Shown here in pieces: positions 7,208 to 16,386 of a stretch of 64,000 bases of DNA. A program made the position numbers and the translations under genes. Each line of letters opens with the position of its first letter. Position 1 is the stretch's first letter. The notes beneath the pieces were generated by a model. It saw only the letters and a list, made by a program, of their open reading frames with translations. It made no database searches and was not told the DNA's origin. Origin of the DNA: Opitutaceae bacterium (GTDB taxonomy: Bacteria; Verrucomicrobiota; Verrucomicrobiia; Opitutales; Opitutaceae); the NCBI GenBank assembly GCA_016794625.1, contig JAEUGY010000060.1, positions 1 through 64,000 of the forward strand, written 5' to 3'.

Positions 7208-10200
7208 ATGAATTGCCTCCCTCGTTGGGTGTTGGCGGCCGCCGGCCTGGCCGCAGTGTTCGTCACCGTCGTTTCAGGCCAGTCCGCCGCCACCGGATCG
7301 ATCACGGGCCGGGTCCTCAACCAGGGCACGGCGGAGTACCTGCGCAACGCGATCGTGTCGGTTGAGGGCACCACCTTGTCGACCACGGCGGAGGCGGGGG
7401 GCGTGTTCAACCTGCAGGGGGTGCCGGCCGGGCCGCAGCGGGTGAAGTTTGTGTACTCCGGCCTGGATACGAAGGTGGAGACGGTGAATGTCGTGGCCGG
7501 CCAGTCTGTCACCCTCGACGTCACCCTGACCAACGCGGAGTACGCGAGCACGATCAAACTGAGCGAGTTTGTCGTGGCGACCGAGCGCGAGGGCAATGCG
7601 AAGGCGATCATGGAGCAGAAACAGTCGATTGAGTCGAAGCGGGTCCTGGCCACCGACACGTTCGGCTCGATCTCCGAGGGCAACGTCGGCGAGTTCCTCA
7701 AGTTCCTGCCCGGCGTGCTGATCGATTATGTCGAGGCGGACGCCCGTTCGGTCAGCCTCGGTGGACTGGATCCGAAGTACACCTCCGTGACCCTGGACGG
7801 CGCGCCGATCGCGAGCTCGGGCATGGCCGCGGCGAGCGGTACGGGGGCGAACCGCGCCTTTGAATTTGAACAGATGTCGATCGACGGCATCGAGACCGTG
7901 GACCTCAGCCGCACGCCGCAGCCGGAGAACCCGGGCAGTGCGCTGGCCGGGGTGGTCAATCTGCGCTCGAAGGGAGCCTTTGACCGGGCCGGTCGTCTGG
8001 TGAGTTTCCGGGCCGGCGCCGCCTTCAACTCGATGAGCGGCCAGCCGTGGAAAAAGCAGCCGGGCTGGGATGACGAGGATCACTACCGGGTGCAGCCGAA
8101 CTGGGGCGTCGAGTACTCCGACGTGTTCCTCGACCGTCGGCTGGGCGTCCGGGCGGGCTACAACTACTCCTACACCTTCTCCGAGCAGAAGGCGGAGGTG
8201 GTCAACTATGCGTTCGACACCAATCTGACGAACAACGACACCGAGATTCCGCGGGTCGCGAGCTTCAGCTTCCGCGACTCGCCCAAGCCGACCATCCGGT
8301 ACAACGGCAACGTCCGGGTGGACTTCAAAGTCTCCGACACCTTCTGGATCTCCGCGCGCGCGGAGTACAACCGCTACCATGCGAAGTTCTTCAGCCGCGA
8401 TCTCAACTTCAACTTCGCCACCACGGTGAATACGCCGACGTCGACCACCCAGGTGCCGGGCGTGGAGTACTCGCTCAGCAGCCAGACCGCGAGCGTCGGC
8501 TCGGTACAGGTCAACCAGGGCGGTGGCGCCACGAACAAGTACGGATCGACCGCCAATTTCGGTCTGGCCGCGTACTACAAGAAGGGCAGCTTCCGCGCCG
8601 ACTTCACCGGCAGCATGTCGCGGTCGATGACCTGGTACAAGGACCAGCTGTTCGGCTTCTTCTGGTCGATTGAGCCCAATGCGCTGGGCAACCTCGGCCT
8701 GAGGTTCAACCGCAACGGCCCGGCGGACCCCGCGCTGTACATCACGCAGACGTCTGGTCCCGATTATCTCAATCTGGCCAACCACCCGAACGGCTTCGGC
8801 GCCCGGATGAACGACCGGCAGGGAGAGGACCAGCGCTACCAGGCCAAGGCGGATTTCCAGTACACCCTGTCCTCGCGGATTCCCACGATCTTCAAGTGGG
8901 GCCTGCACATCAGCCAGTGGGTCAACAACGCGGATCGCCCGATCAACAACTACGCCTCGGCGTTCCGGGGACGGGACGGCCTCGCCGCGTCCGCCGACGA
9001 ATCCCTGGCCGCATTTGCCGAGCGCAACTACCGCATGAACTTCGACTTCGGCGGCAATGTCGACGGCATGGCCAATGTGGACCGCTGGGCCGCGTACAAG
9101 GTGTACCAGGCCAATCCGAACGCCTGGACGCCGCCGACCGCGGCCCAGATCGTCGGCTTCAAGCTGCAGAATGCCCGGGATGCCCAGGAGCAGATCGACG
9201 CGCTCTACCAGCAGACCATCTTCCGGATCGGCAAACGGCTCACCGTGGCACCGGGGGTGCGCGCGGAGCACACCCGGGGTCGCGCGGCGGGGCCGTCGGA
9301 TCTGGGTCAGCGCGAGACGGACCGGCGCATCTTCGGCACGATTGCGCCGACGGGGGTCGTCGACCGGACGACCGCCGAATATCTGCAGACCCGTTACGGT
9401 GGCGGCCGCGTCTATGCCCGGCAGGATTACACGACCTGGCTGCGCTACCTGCACACCACGTATCGTTTCACCGAGGACCTGGTGCTGAAGACCTCGTGGA
9501 ACCAGGCCATCTCCCGGCCCGACATGAACCGCCTCATCGGCGGCCTGGTGGTGACCAATGACGACCCCAACAACCCCACGCCGAACCGGGCCAACGCGGG
9601 CAACGCCGACCTGGTGCCCGAGCTTTCGAACACGACCAATCTGACCCTCGAGTACTACACCAAGAACCTCGGGCAGATTTCGATCGCCGCCTACCGTCGC
9701 GATTTCCGCAATCTGATCCGAAGCCGCACGTACCTCGTGCCGTCCGGTGGAAGCTGGAACGGGGAGCCGCTGCCGGCCACCGTGTCGCCGGAAGACTGGG
9801 AAATCAGCACCGTCGACAACGTCGGCAAGGCCCACCTCAGCTCCGTCGAGTTCTCGATCATGCGCCAGCTCACCTTCCTGCCCGGGCCGCTGCGGCGCCT
9901 GCGGGTGAACGCGAACTACACCCGTATCCGATATGACCAATACGAGAACTTCTACCGCCCGACCAATGTGGCCAATCTCAGCTGGTTCCTGCCGTACCGC
10001 GACTTCCGGATCCAGTGGAACACCAACTGGCGGCCCGGCTACCGGACCGAGGTGGTCACCGCCAGCAACGGCTGGCCGAACCATGTGCGCGAGAGCCTGA
10101 CCCACACCCTGGACTTCTCCTGGAATTTCCGCCGCAACATGAACTTCTTCGTCAACTCGCGGAACATCTTCAACCAGGACGGCGGCACCTATCGCCTGCG

Positions 10201-10270
10201 CTCCGACCTGCGCACCCGCTGGGTGGAGACCGGCGCCATCTGGGCCACCGGCGTCCGCGGCACCTTCTGA
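7208..10270 (+). CDS. TonB-dependent receptor 2 with carboxypeptidase-like N-domain
   Basis: A 1020-residue outer-membrane receptor. The ATG at 7208 precedes a clear signal peptide (WVLAAAGLAAVFVTVVSGQ). Residues ~28-107 form a carboxypeptidase-D regulatory-like beta domain (GSITGRVLNQGT to VTLDVTL). The TonB-box-like IKLSEFVV follows at ~116-123, then the plug (DGIETVDLSRTPQPENPGSALAGVVNL) and a long barrel ending VRGTF. The plug and the extra domain resemble the oligosaccharide-type receptors of Caulobacter and Xanthomonas more than siderophore receptors; substrate assignment is inference. The AraC gene upstream is a plausible regulator. It converges with the YqiK gene, 51 bases away. Confidence 0.93.
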   Translation: MNCLPRWVLAAAGLAAVFVTVVSGQSAATGSITGRVLNQGTAEYLRNAIVSVEGTTLSTTAEAGGVFNLQGVPAGPQRVKFVYSGLDTKVETVNVVAGQSVTLDVTLTNAEYASTIKLSEFVVATEREGNAKAIMEQKQSIESKRVLATDTFGSISEGNVGEFLKFLPGVLIDYVEADARSVSLGGLDPKYTSVTLDGAPIASSGMAAASGTGANRAFEFEQMSIDGIETVDLSRTPQPENPGSALAGVVNLRSKGAFDRAGRLVSFRAGAAFNSMSGQPWKKQPGWDDEDHYRVQPNWGVEYSDVFLDRRLGVRAGYNYSYTFSEQKAEVVNYAFDTNLTNNDTEIPRVASFSFRDSPKPTIRYNGNVRVDFKVSDTFWISARAEYNRYHAKFFSRDLNFNFATTVNTPTSTTQVPGVEYSLSSQTASVGSVQVNQGGGATNKYGSTANFGLAAYYKKGSFRADFTGSMSRSMTWYKDQLFGFFWSIEPNALGNLGLRFNRNGPADPALYITQTSGPDYLNLANHPNGFGARMNDRQGEDQRYQAKADFQYTLSSRIPTIFKWGLHISQWVNNADRPINNYASAFRGRDGLAASADESLAAFAERNYRMNFDFGGNVDGMANVDRWAAYKVYQANPNAWTPPTAAQIVGFKLQNARDAQEQIDALYQQTIFRIGKRLTVAPGVRAEHTRGRAAGPSDLGQRETDRRIFGTIAPTGVVDRTTAEYLQTRYGGGRVYARQDYTTWLRYLHTTYRFTEDLVLKTSWNQAISRPDMNRLIGGLVVTNDDPNNPTPNRANAGNADLVPELSNTTNLTLEYYTKNLGQISIAAYRRDFRNLIRSRTYLVPSGGSWNGEPLPATVSPEDWEISTVDNVGKAHLSSVEFSIMRQLTFLPGPLRRLRVNANYTRIRYDQYENFYRPTNVANLSWFLPYRDFRIQWNTNWRPGYRTEVVTASNGWPNHVRESLTHTLDFSWNFRRNMNFFVNSRNIFNQDGGTYRLRSDLRTRWVETGAIWATGVRGTF

Positions 10271-10321
10271 CCGGGCCGCGTTCGCAGCCCGGTGCGCGCC
10301 CCTGCCGGGCGTCGGGTCGTG

Positions 10322-11971
10322 CTAGGACTTTTTGGTCGGGGTCAGGTCGTTCGGGATGAGCTGGCCCTGGTCGAGCGAGAGTCCGAGCTCGTTCAGCATC
10401 TTGTCGACGAGCGGCACCTGCAGCCGGTACTGGAGCAGCGATTGCACGAGCTGGTTGGGCAGACCGGGCGTGGAAGCCGCTCCGCCATCGGCCGAGCCGG
10501 AGTGTCCGGGTGCGGCCCCTGCGCCCGGCATGCCGTTGATGTGGAGCATGCGGATCGATTCGATCTTCTCGGTGGGCTTGAGGGCCGCGGCGAGCACGTC
10601 TTCGAGTTTGCCGACCAGCTCCTTGCGGACCTCGAACGCCATGATGCCCTCGCCGAGAAGGTTCTTGGCCTCGTTGATGGCGCGCAGGCCGATCGCTTCC
10701 ACCTCGAGGCGTTTCTGATCGGATTCGGCGACGATGCGGATCCGGTCCGCCTCGGCCTGAGCCTGGGTCCGCAGCGCGATGGCGCGGTCTTCGGCTGCCT
10801 TGCGATCCGCTTCGGCGGAGACCACGACCTTGACGGCGTCCTTCTCCGCATCCTCGCGGGCGCGAATGACCACGATCTGCTTGGTGCGCTCGGCCGCAGC
10901 CACTTCCTGCACGGTCTTCACCTGTTCCTCGGCGCGCACCATGTCGGCGCGGGCATTGGCGGCGGAGGCATCCGCCTTCGAGAGCTCCTCGGACTTCTTG
11001 GCCACGGCGATCCGGGCCTCCTGACGCTCGATGTCCAGTTCCCGCGAGCGCTGAATGTCGCGGGCCGCGACCGCCTTTTCCGAAAAGATGTTCGCTTCCT
11101 TGACCGCCTGCGCGGCCGTGATCTGCGCCTCCTGGCCTTCGCGATCGCGCAGGGCGCGTTCCCGGGCGATGAGGGCCTCCTGCGCCGCCTTGGCCATGGC
11201 GATCACCCGTTCCTGCTCAAGACGGGCCTCCGCTTCGATCTGGCGCACCTTGAGGGACTCGCGCTCGACCGAAAGGTTCTTCTGCTCAATCGCCAGCCGC
11301 GTGTCCTGCTCGATGCGATTGCGTTCCTCGCGTTTGCGCTCGGTGACATCGGTCAGTTTGGCGAGACCCTCGGCATCGAACGCGTTGGTGTCCTTGAAGT
11401 ACTCCTTGGATGTCTGGTCGAGCTCGGTCAGCGAGACCGACTCGAGCTCGAGACCGTTCCGGCTCAGGTCCTCGGTCACCGCTTTCTGCACCTGCATGAC
11501 GAACTCGACGCGCTTTTCATGCAGCTCGTCCATCGTCAAGGTGGCGGCCACGGCGCGGAGTGCGTCGACGAACTTGCCCTGCAGCTGCGCCGTCAGTTCC
11601 TCGGGACGGAACGTCCGGTTGCCGAGGGTCTGGGCGGCGACCATGATGGCGTCGACTGTCTTGGCGACGCGCACGTAAAACTCCGCACGCACATCCACCC
11701 GGAGACGATCGCGGGTGATGAGCGCATCCTGGTTCTTGCGCTGCACCTCGAGCCGGAGCGTCTGGAGGTTCACTTCGCCGATCTGGTGCAGGACTGGAAT
11801 GACAAAGACGCCCCCATCCGTCACCACCTTGCCCCCGCCCAGTCCCGTGCGGATCAGGGCACGCTCCGGATTCGCCTTCCGGTACATCTTCGCCAGCATG
11901 GCGCCGACGAAGAAGACGAAGAGAATAACGCCTACGATGGCGATCAGAGAGAGGATCGAGAGGTTTTCCAT
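10322..11971 (-). CDS. yqiK: Flotillin-like SPFH protein YqiK
   Basis: 549 residues. One N-terminal membrane helix (LIAIVGVILFVFFVGAML) precedes an SPFH/band-7 domain starting at RTGLGGGKVV, with LITRDRLRVDV. The motifs QTSKEYFKDTNAFDAEGL and KLTDVTERKREERN match the YqiK subgroup of flotillins. A long, charged, Ala/Glu-rich coiled coil spans about residues 200-430. The C-terminal part (IRMLHINGMPG and following) also matches that subgroup. Members organise membrane microdomains and go with NfeD-type partners. It is the last gene of a four-gene operon, 24 bases after the YqiJ-like gene. Confidence 0.9.
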   Translation of the reverse strand: MENLSILSLIAIVGVILFVFFVGAMLAKMYRKANPERALIRTGLGGGKVVTDGGVFVIPVLHQIGEVNLQTLRLEVQRKNQDALITRDRLRVDVRAEFYVRVAKTVDAIMVAAQTLGNRTFRPEELTAQLQGKFVDALRAVAATLTMDELHEKRVEFVMQVQKAVTEDLSRNGLELESVSLTELDQTSKEYFKDTNAFDAEGLAKLTDVTERKREERNRIEQDTRLAIEQKNLSVERESLKVRQIEAEARLEQERVIAMAKAAQEALIARERALRDREGQEAQITAAQAVKEANIFSEKAVAARDIQRSRELDIERQEARIAVAKKSEELSKADASAANARADMVRAEEQVKTVQEVAAAERTKQIVVIRAREDAEKDAVKVVVSAEADRKAAEDRAIALRTQAQAEADRIRIVAESDQKRLEVEAIGLRAINEAKNLLGEGIMAFEVRKELVGKLEDVLAAALKPTEKIESIRMLHINGMPGAGAAPGHSGSADGGAASTPGLPNQLVQSLLQYRLQVPLVDKMLNELGLSLDQGQLIPNDLTPTKKS

Positions 11972-11995
11972 GGTGTGACGACAGGCAGGGTGGAA

Positions 11996-12661
11996 TCAGG
12001 CAGTGGGAGACGTTGGGGTGGAGGACGGATTGGGGTGTCTTATGACGAGGAACGTGGGTCCGCGCCGGCCGACGATGAGCAGATGTTCGCCCGGGGCGAA
12101 GGTTTCGCCGGCGGCATCCGAAAGGGCGAGTCCGTAGTGGATCGTGCCGTGCGGATCGCGCACCTTGATCTGACCCGGATCGCCGGGGGAGACGGTCCCC
12201 AGGACAACAACGGCCTCATGTCCGACCAGGGAGTCTTGGGTCACGGCACTCGTTTCGACGTCCTTGGGCCAGATGCGACCCAGTCCGCGGTTCAGCAGTC
12301 GCACCGCGGGCAGCGAAGCGACAAAACAGCCCGCCGCGACCACCGGCCACGGCAAGGCGGTGCCGATCGCTTCAAGCTGGATGTCCTGGATAAACAGCCC
12401 GAGCAATCCGAAGCAGAAGAGAAAACCGGCCAGCGAAATCAGGTAGGGGACGCGGCCGATACCGAGCCAGTCGAGCAGCCAGCCGCCGCTGCCGTCGCTC
12501 AAACCGGGTGTGTCGAGATCGATGCTGAGGTCCATGCCGAAGTCCGCGCCGCTGCCCAGCCAGACCAGCACCACTTCGATGATCGTGATGAGGAAGAACA
12601 GGAGCAGGGCGAGCGTGAACGGCAACGCCTGAGGGGCGGTCAGCAGATCGAAAAAACTCAT
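11996..12661 (-). CDS. yqiJ: YqiJ-like NfeD-family membrane protein
   Basis: 221 residues. Membrane helices are at about 13-35 (LPFTLALLLFFLITIIEVVL), 70-95 and 100-120, with a polar Asp/Ser/Gly-rich segment between the first two. The C-terminal ~80 residues look like the OB-fold of NfeD/YqiJ proteins (GHEAVVVLGTVSPGDPGQIKVRD). Known partners are flotillin/YqiK proteins, and here the gene sits directly before one, which supports the call. It probably forms an inner-membrane complex with the YqiK-like protein. The gap to the PspA-like gene is 71 bases. Confidence 0.85.
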   Translation of the reverse strand: MSFFDLLTAPQALPFTLALLLFFLITIIEVVLVWLGSGADFGMDLSIDLDTPGLSDGSGGWLLDWLGIGRVPYLISLAGFLFCFGLLGLFIQDIQLEAIGTALPWPVVAAGCFVASLPAVRLLNRGLGRIWPKDVETSAVTQDSLVGHEAVVVLGTVSPGDPGQIKVRDPHGTIHYGLALSDAAGETFAPGEHLLIVGRRGPTFLVIRHPNPSSTPTSPTA

Positions 12662-12732
12662 GACGGGCAGGCGGGTCGGTCAGGCGGAGAGACGAGCGGG
12701 ATCGTCGGCCGTCGGAGTCGCGGGCGGTCCGG

Positions 12733-13422
12733 CTAGTTGACGGATGGGTGGGGAGGCTGGACGCGCGCCTTGAGGGCTTCAAGCCGGCTTTGCACGCGAT
12801 TCTGGCGCGACAGTTCGCCCAGCTCGCGCAGCCGGGCCTGTTCGGCCTCGCGGGCGTGAAGCGTGCTGCGGTCGGTGCCGGTGGCCTTCGCGTAGCGGTC
12901 GTTGAAGGCGTTTTCGGCCCGGGCCGCTTTGCGCTCGGCATCGCGTCCCGCCGCGTGGGGCGTGCCGCCGGGAGCAGTCGCCCGAGTGCGGCGCAATGAG
13001 AGCAGGTCGTCGGCCATTTGTGCCCGTCGCGCCCGCAGGCTTTCGATCGACTGGCCCAGCCGCTCGACTTCGCCCTTGTGCTCGAGCATCTGGTTTTCGA
13101 GCTCGGGCAACTGGCGCTCGATATCGTCGATCCGGGTCAGTCCTGCGGTGGCGAGGTCGTCGCGCCCGGACTGCACCGCGGTTTCGGCCTCCGCGTCCAG
13201 GCGGTTCCGCTCCTGGTTGAGGCGCTCGATCGCCTTGTTGACATGATGCTTGCGGGCGAGGGCTTCGCCCTGGGCGAGGTGCACCTCGTCGATGGCGCCG
13301 TCGACCTCGCGGAGGGCGGCCTCAAGGATGCCCTCTTCGTTCAGTCCCTCGATGGTGTCGACGAGACTGTGGGCGGTGCTGGTGAGGATGCGGGCAATAC
13401 GATCACGGAGTCGGTTTTCCAT
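12733..13422 (-). CDS. PspA/IM30-family protein
   Basis: 229 residues, nearly all predicted helix and coiled coil, with no signal or membrane segment. The layout and heptads (FNDRYAKATG, LNQERNRLDAEAETAVQSGRDDLA) fit PspA/IM30 proteins, which bind and stabilise the inner membrane under stress. It starts at ATG 13422 with the amphipathic RLRDRIARILTSTAHSLVDTI, a likely membrane-binding helix. It is the second gene of the operon with YqiJ and YqiK. No PspF-type regulator is nearby; the gene ahead is a candidate instead. Confidence 0.85.
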   Translation of the reverse strand: MENRLRDRIARILTSTAHSLVDTIEGLNEEGILEAALREVDGAIDEVHLAQGEALARKHHVNKAIERLNQERNRLDAEAETAVQSGRDDLATAGLTRIDDIERQLPELENQMLEHKGEVERLGQSIESLRARRAQMADDLLSLRRTRATAPGGTPHAAGRDAERKAARAENAFNDRYAKATGTDRSTLHAREAEQARLRELGELSRQNRVQSRLEALKARVQPPHPSVN

Positions 13423-13536
13423 GGGAATGGCGGGTTAAGGATGGGAGACAGTCGGGAAACAGGGGAAGAGGAGGAAGCGGAAAGCGATTGGAGAAACGAA
13501 GGCCGATTGTAGGCGAAGTGTAGGTACACGTGGCGC

Positions 13537-14052
13537 TCAGGCTCCTGGTGCTGGAGGAACCGGGGCGGGAAGGGCGGTGGGTTGCAGCCGGGCGGCCTGG
13601 TCCAGCACGCGGCGGGCCTCCAGACCGGAACCGGCCGGGTGCCGGAGCGAGCCCGGGTCGTGCGCGGCGGTCCGCAGGATCTGGATGGAGGTGCGTGCCC
13701 ACCGCTGCAGCAGCAGGTGCTCGAGCTCGGGCAGGGTGCGGGCGCTCTCGCGCTGCAGTCCTTCCGCGTGGCTGAGGAGCAGCGCCGCCATTTCGGCCAC
13801 GGTCTTGGCCAGCAATTCGGCCACTTCGGAGCCCGCTCCGCGCAGGCCTTGCTCCCGCAGGGTCTGCAGGGTGGGCGAGAGCAGCTTTTCGATCAGGCCC
13901 AGTGCGTCGGGCAGGCTGCGACGGGCGTCCAGCAACGTCAGCTGCTGGTGCACGAGCTGCGAGATCCGCTCGGCGTTGCTGACGCCGGGGAACGCGACGA
14001 CGATCCGTTCCCAATCGTCATCGGAAAGTCGGGCATTCACTTGAATTGGCAT
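13537..14052 (-). CDS. Ribbon-helix-helix-like regulator, first gene of PspA operon
   Basis: 171 residues from the ATG at 14052. An upstream ATG at 14073 lies inside a palindrome. The N-terminus has a ribbon-helix-helix layout: strand IQVNARLS, helix DDDWERIVVAF, turn PGVSN, helix AERISQLVHQQL. The remaining ~120 residues are helical, with leucine-rich stretches (LPDALGLIEKLLSPTLQTLRE, then VAELLAKTVAEMAALLLSH) and a Pro/Ala tail. I do not recognise this fusion. It is codirectional with pspA (114 bases ahead), yqiJ and yqiK, so it may be the operon's regulator; that is inference from fold and position. The region just upstream is AT-rich. Confidence 0.75.
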   Translation of the reverse strand: MPIQVNARLSDDDWERIVVAFPGVSNAERISQLVHQQLTLLDARRSLPDALGLIEKLLSPTLQTLREQGLRGAGSEVAELLAKTVAEMAALLLSHAEGLQRESARTLPELEHLLLQRWARTSIQILRTAAHDPGSLRHPAGSGLEARRVLDQAARLQPTALPAPVPPAPGA

Positions 14053-14054
14053 AT

Positions 14055-14072
14055 TGCTATAAAAGTATAGCA
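14055..14072. promoter_or_regulatory. Palindromic operator candidate of the PspA operon
   Basis: The perfect 7-bp inverted repeat TGCTATA/TATAGCA with a four-base spacer ends two bases before the start codon at 14052. On the coding strand it contains TATACT, a good -10 match. That would give a very short or absent leader. A bound repressor here would block both promoter and start. Confidence 0.6.
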
Positions 14073-14174
14073 TTTTAATTATTTCAACACAGAAGTTGTA
14101 TCAGCATATATATCAATAATTAAACCGTCCTTTTGTGAGAACATTCTCGGGTACTTGGACGACGCGGGTGCTCC

Positions 14175-14226
14175 GTTGGAGGTGGCCTCGCTGAGGTCGC
14201 GACGGGACCTTCGGTCCCGCCTCCGT
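14175..14226 (-). repeat. Dispersed double-hairpin repeat, copy b
   Basis: Read on the minus strand it aligns almost base for base with the copies at 79-125 and 29596-29644, including GGCGGGACC, TCCCGTCGCG and GCGAGGCCACCTCCAAC. It is intergenic. Confidence 0.8.
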
Positions 14227-14449
14227 CGTCCGATCTGTGCTTGCGCCGTCTATTTCCGCGGTCCGCCCGGCTGAAGTTCCCGCATCTTGCCCTTCCGCGA
14301 CGGGGTTGGTTCGGGCACCGGGGGTGGAATAGGTCGGATGGTCCATTGTCGACGCGGTGACCCTCTGGTAGGTTGCTGTGCGGTCGCCGGTCGTGCCGAG
14401 CGCAGCCAGGCGGACTCCTTCGGAGGGTATCGCGGGACTTTAATCACTT

Positions 14450-16327
14450 ATGTGTATCTCTTTTAATCTCTTACGCCTCCACTGGAAGCGGTTGTCGCTG
14501 ATGCTCTCCGTGGCGTTCCTGGCGTCCTGCAGTAGTCCTGGGCCGGGCGCGGGCGGTGCGGGCTCGGTGGGAACGAATGCCCGCGCGGTGGCGCCGCGCG
14601 GTGAACACGATGCTTTTGTCGTTCTCTCCGGGGGCGGCACCCCGCTCTCCAACAATTACTCGCAGTACCTGCAGGCCCGGGCGTTGAACGACTGGCTGCG
14701 GGAGCGGTATCCGGCGCAGGCGGTGTGGACGTTCTTTGGCGCGGGCAACCGGCCGGAGGTCGCGCCGGTCTTTGCGGATACACGCAAACAGAACAAGGAG
14801 TCGGGGTTGTTGGTGGAGTCGTGGCTGCCGGGGCCGCTGACGGAGAACCGTCCGGCAACGCGGGAGGAAATCCTGAAGGCCCTGCGCGAGGAGATCCTGC
14901 CCCGGGTGGCCAAGGGAGGGACCTTGTTCCTCTTCGTCGGTGACCACGGGGAACTGAGCCGCACGGAACCGCGCGAGAGCATCATCACCCTCTGGCAAAT
15001 GGAGAACCGGGGGGCGGCAGGCGGAAACTGGCGCACCAACCCGGCGCAGGTTCTGGGCGTGACGGAGTTGAGGTCCGCGCTCGAAGCAGGTTTGGGCCGG
15101 GGCCGGGTCGTGTTTTGTTTCACCTGCTGCCACTCCGGCGGGTTTCACTTCCTCGGTCAGCCGCGGAACGCCGCCCCCAATCCGTCCTGGTTTACTGGAT
15201 TCGTACCCGCCGCAGCGGCCGACTGGTCGGCCGAACCGGGACGGGTGACCATGGCAGGCTTCACCGCGACGACCGAGGACTCGCTCGCCGCGGGCTGCGC
15301 GCCGGACCCGGATCCGGATCGCTGGGCGGGCTCGGAACGGTTCATTCCCGAGGCGCTGATCGGGCGCGACCTCATGAGCGGCGAGCGCAAAGGAGAGGGT
15401 CTCGGCAGTTTTGCCGAAGCGTTCGAGCAGGCCATGTTCGTCAATCGCACCATCGACAAACCGCACAGCACGGCGGAGGCGTTGCTCGACGCCTACGCCA
15501 CCCTGATTGAAACCGTGCTGGCTCCCAGCGAAGCGCTCGCCCCCGCCATCCGGGCCCAGGTGGAGCGCTACCTACGCGGGGTCGACGGCGCCGAGCCCGT
15601 CTCCACCGATCCGACGCTGCAGGCGCAGCGGAGGCTCTACGCGCGTTTTGTCGACGCCCTCGTGAGTCAGAATCCCCTGAGCGAGAGCCTGCTCCGCACC
15701 GGTACACGGGCCCAGCTCGAGGCGGCAATCGGTCCGGTGACGGGCAACGCCCAGGGCCGGTCGCGCCGTCGCATGAACGAGGAGGTGCGGCGCCAATGGA
15801 CGGACGTGATCCGTCCCGTCTGGAAGGCGGCGGTCGACGCCGGCACCGTGCCTGGTCTCGGTGCCGCGGCGCGTGAATTTGAGCTCCACCTCATCACACT
15901 CGAAGAAATGTCGCCCCGCCGGGATCTCACGCCGGGCAACCGCGACGCGGTGCGCAATGAGTTGTTCTGGAAATCCAGCTATGCGCTCCCCGCCCTGACC
16001 GACGCCGCCAAGGCAGTCGAGATGGCTCGCTGGGAAGCGGCCCGGCGTACAAGCATCCTCGCCTGGGCCCGGGCTTCGGAGAGCGAGGCGGTGCGCGAGG
16101 CGGCGGAAAAGTGGGGCGGCCCGGTGCGTCCGGATGCTCCGGCCAACCCGGGTTTTTCCGGACCCCCCAGGGCCGCCCGCAAGGAGGCCTTGCAACGGGC
16201 GCTGGCCTATCGGCGCGCGATTGCGGCCTGGGACTTCCTGCTGGCCGTCGACGAGAAGGGTGCGCTGGCGCGTCTGGCCGCGCTGCGCCAGCTCGAGCGG
16301 ACGCCTCTGCCGCGCCCTGGCCTCTGA
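14450..16327 (+). CDS. Caspase/metacaspase-like lipoprotein
   Basis: 625 residues. The N-terminus has basic residues, a hydrophobic stretch and the lipobox LASC with Cys27, so it is probably a membrane-anchored lipoprotein. Residues ~52-270 look like a clan CD cysteine peptidase core: AFVVLSGGGTPLSNNY, then the His motif LFLFVGDHGEL (His166), then VVFCFTCCHSGGF (Cys227 in CCHSG). The latter resembles the metacaspase DSCHSG motif, with Thr replacing the Asp. The C-terminal ~350 residues are helical and unrecognised. It may be an envelope protease with Arg/Lys or other specificity; substrate unknown. It converges on a secreted coiled-coil gene 59 bases away. No Shine-Dalgarno is visible. Confidence 0.75.
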   Translation: MCISFNLLRLHWKRLSLMLSVAFLASCSSPGPGAGGAGSVGTNARAVAPRGEHDAFVVLSGGGTPLSNNYSQYLQARALNDWLRERYPAQAVWTFFGAGNRPEVAPVFADTRKQNKESGLLVESWLPGPLTENRPATREEILKALREEILPRVAKGGTLFLFVGDHGELSRTEPRESIITLWQMENRGAAGGNWRTNPAQVLGVTELRSALEAGLGRGRVVFCFTCCHSGGFHFLGQPRNAAPNPSWFTGFVPAAAADWSAEPGRVTMAGFTATTEDSLAAGCAPDPDPDRWAGSERFIPEALIGRDLMSGERKGEGLGSFAEAFEQAMFVNRTIDKPHSTAEALLDAYATLIETVLAPSEALAPAIRAQVERYLRGVDGAEPVSTDPTLQAQRRLYARFVDALVSQNPLSESLLRTGTRAQLEAAIGPVTGNAQGRSRRRMNEEVRRQWTDVIRPVWKAAVDAGTVPGLGAAAREFELHLITLEEMSPRRDLTPGNRDAVRNELFWKSSYALPALTDAAKAVEMARWEAARRTSILAWARASESEAVREAAEKWGGPVRPDAPANPGFSGPPRAARKEALQRALAYRRAIAAWDFLLAVDEKGALARLAALRQLERTPLPRPGL

Positions 16328-16386
16328 CGTCACACGCGCGGAGGCGCGCGGTTGTTTTGCGGGCCGAGTTACCGACTCGATCCGGA

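Larger units (their letters stand above)
14053..14449. other. Divergent promoter region, PspA operon and caspase-like gene
   Basis: 397 bases. It holds the palindrome at 14055-14072, an AT-rich stretch to about 14127, a GAGAA-CA-TTCTC inverted repeat (14137-14148) and the dispersed double-hairpin repeat (14175-14226). No gene is supported. Confidence 0.6.

Noticed and set aside
7274..10105. A 943-residue open frame on the minus strand opposite TonB receptor 2
   Set aside because: No domain or signal features; the receptor on the plus strand has clear family motifs from end to end.
10292..12736. An 814-residue open frame on the plus strand opposite yqiK and yqiJ
   Set aside because: It is Leu/Gly/Arg-rich antisense of a coiled-coil gene, without recognisable motifs.
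16328..16386. A GC-rich possible hairpin between the caspase-like and coiled-coil genes
   Set aside because: The stem is only about five base pairs with a mixed T tail, too weak to call a terminator.
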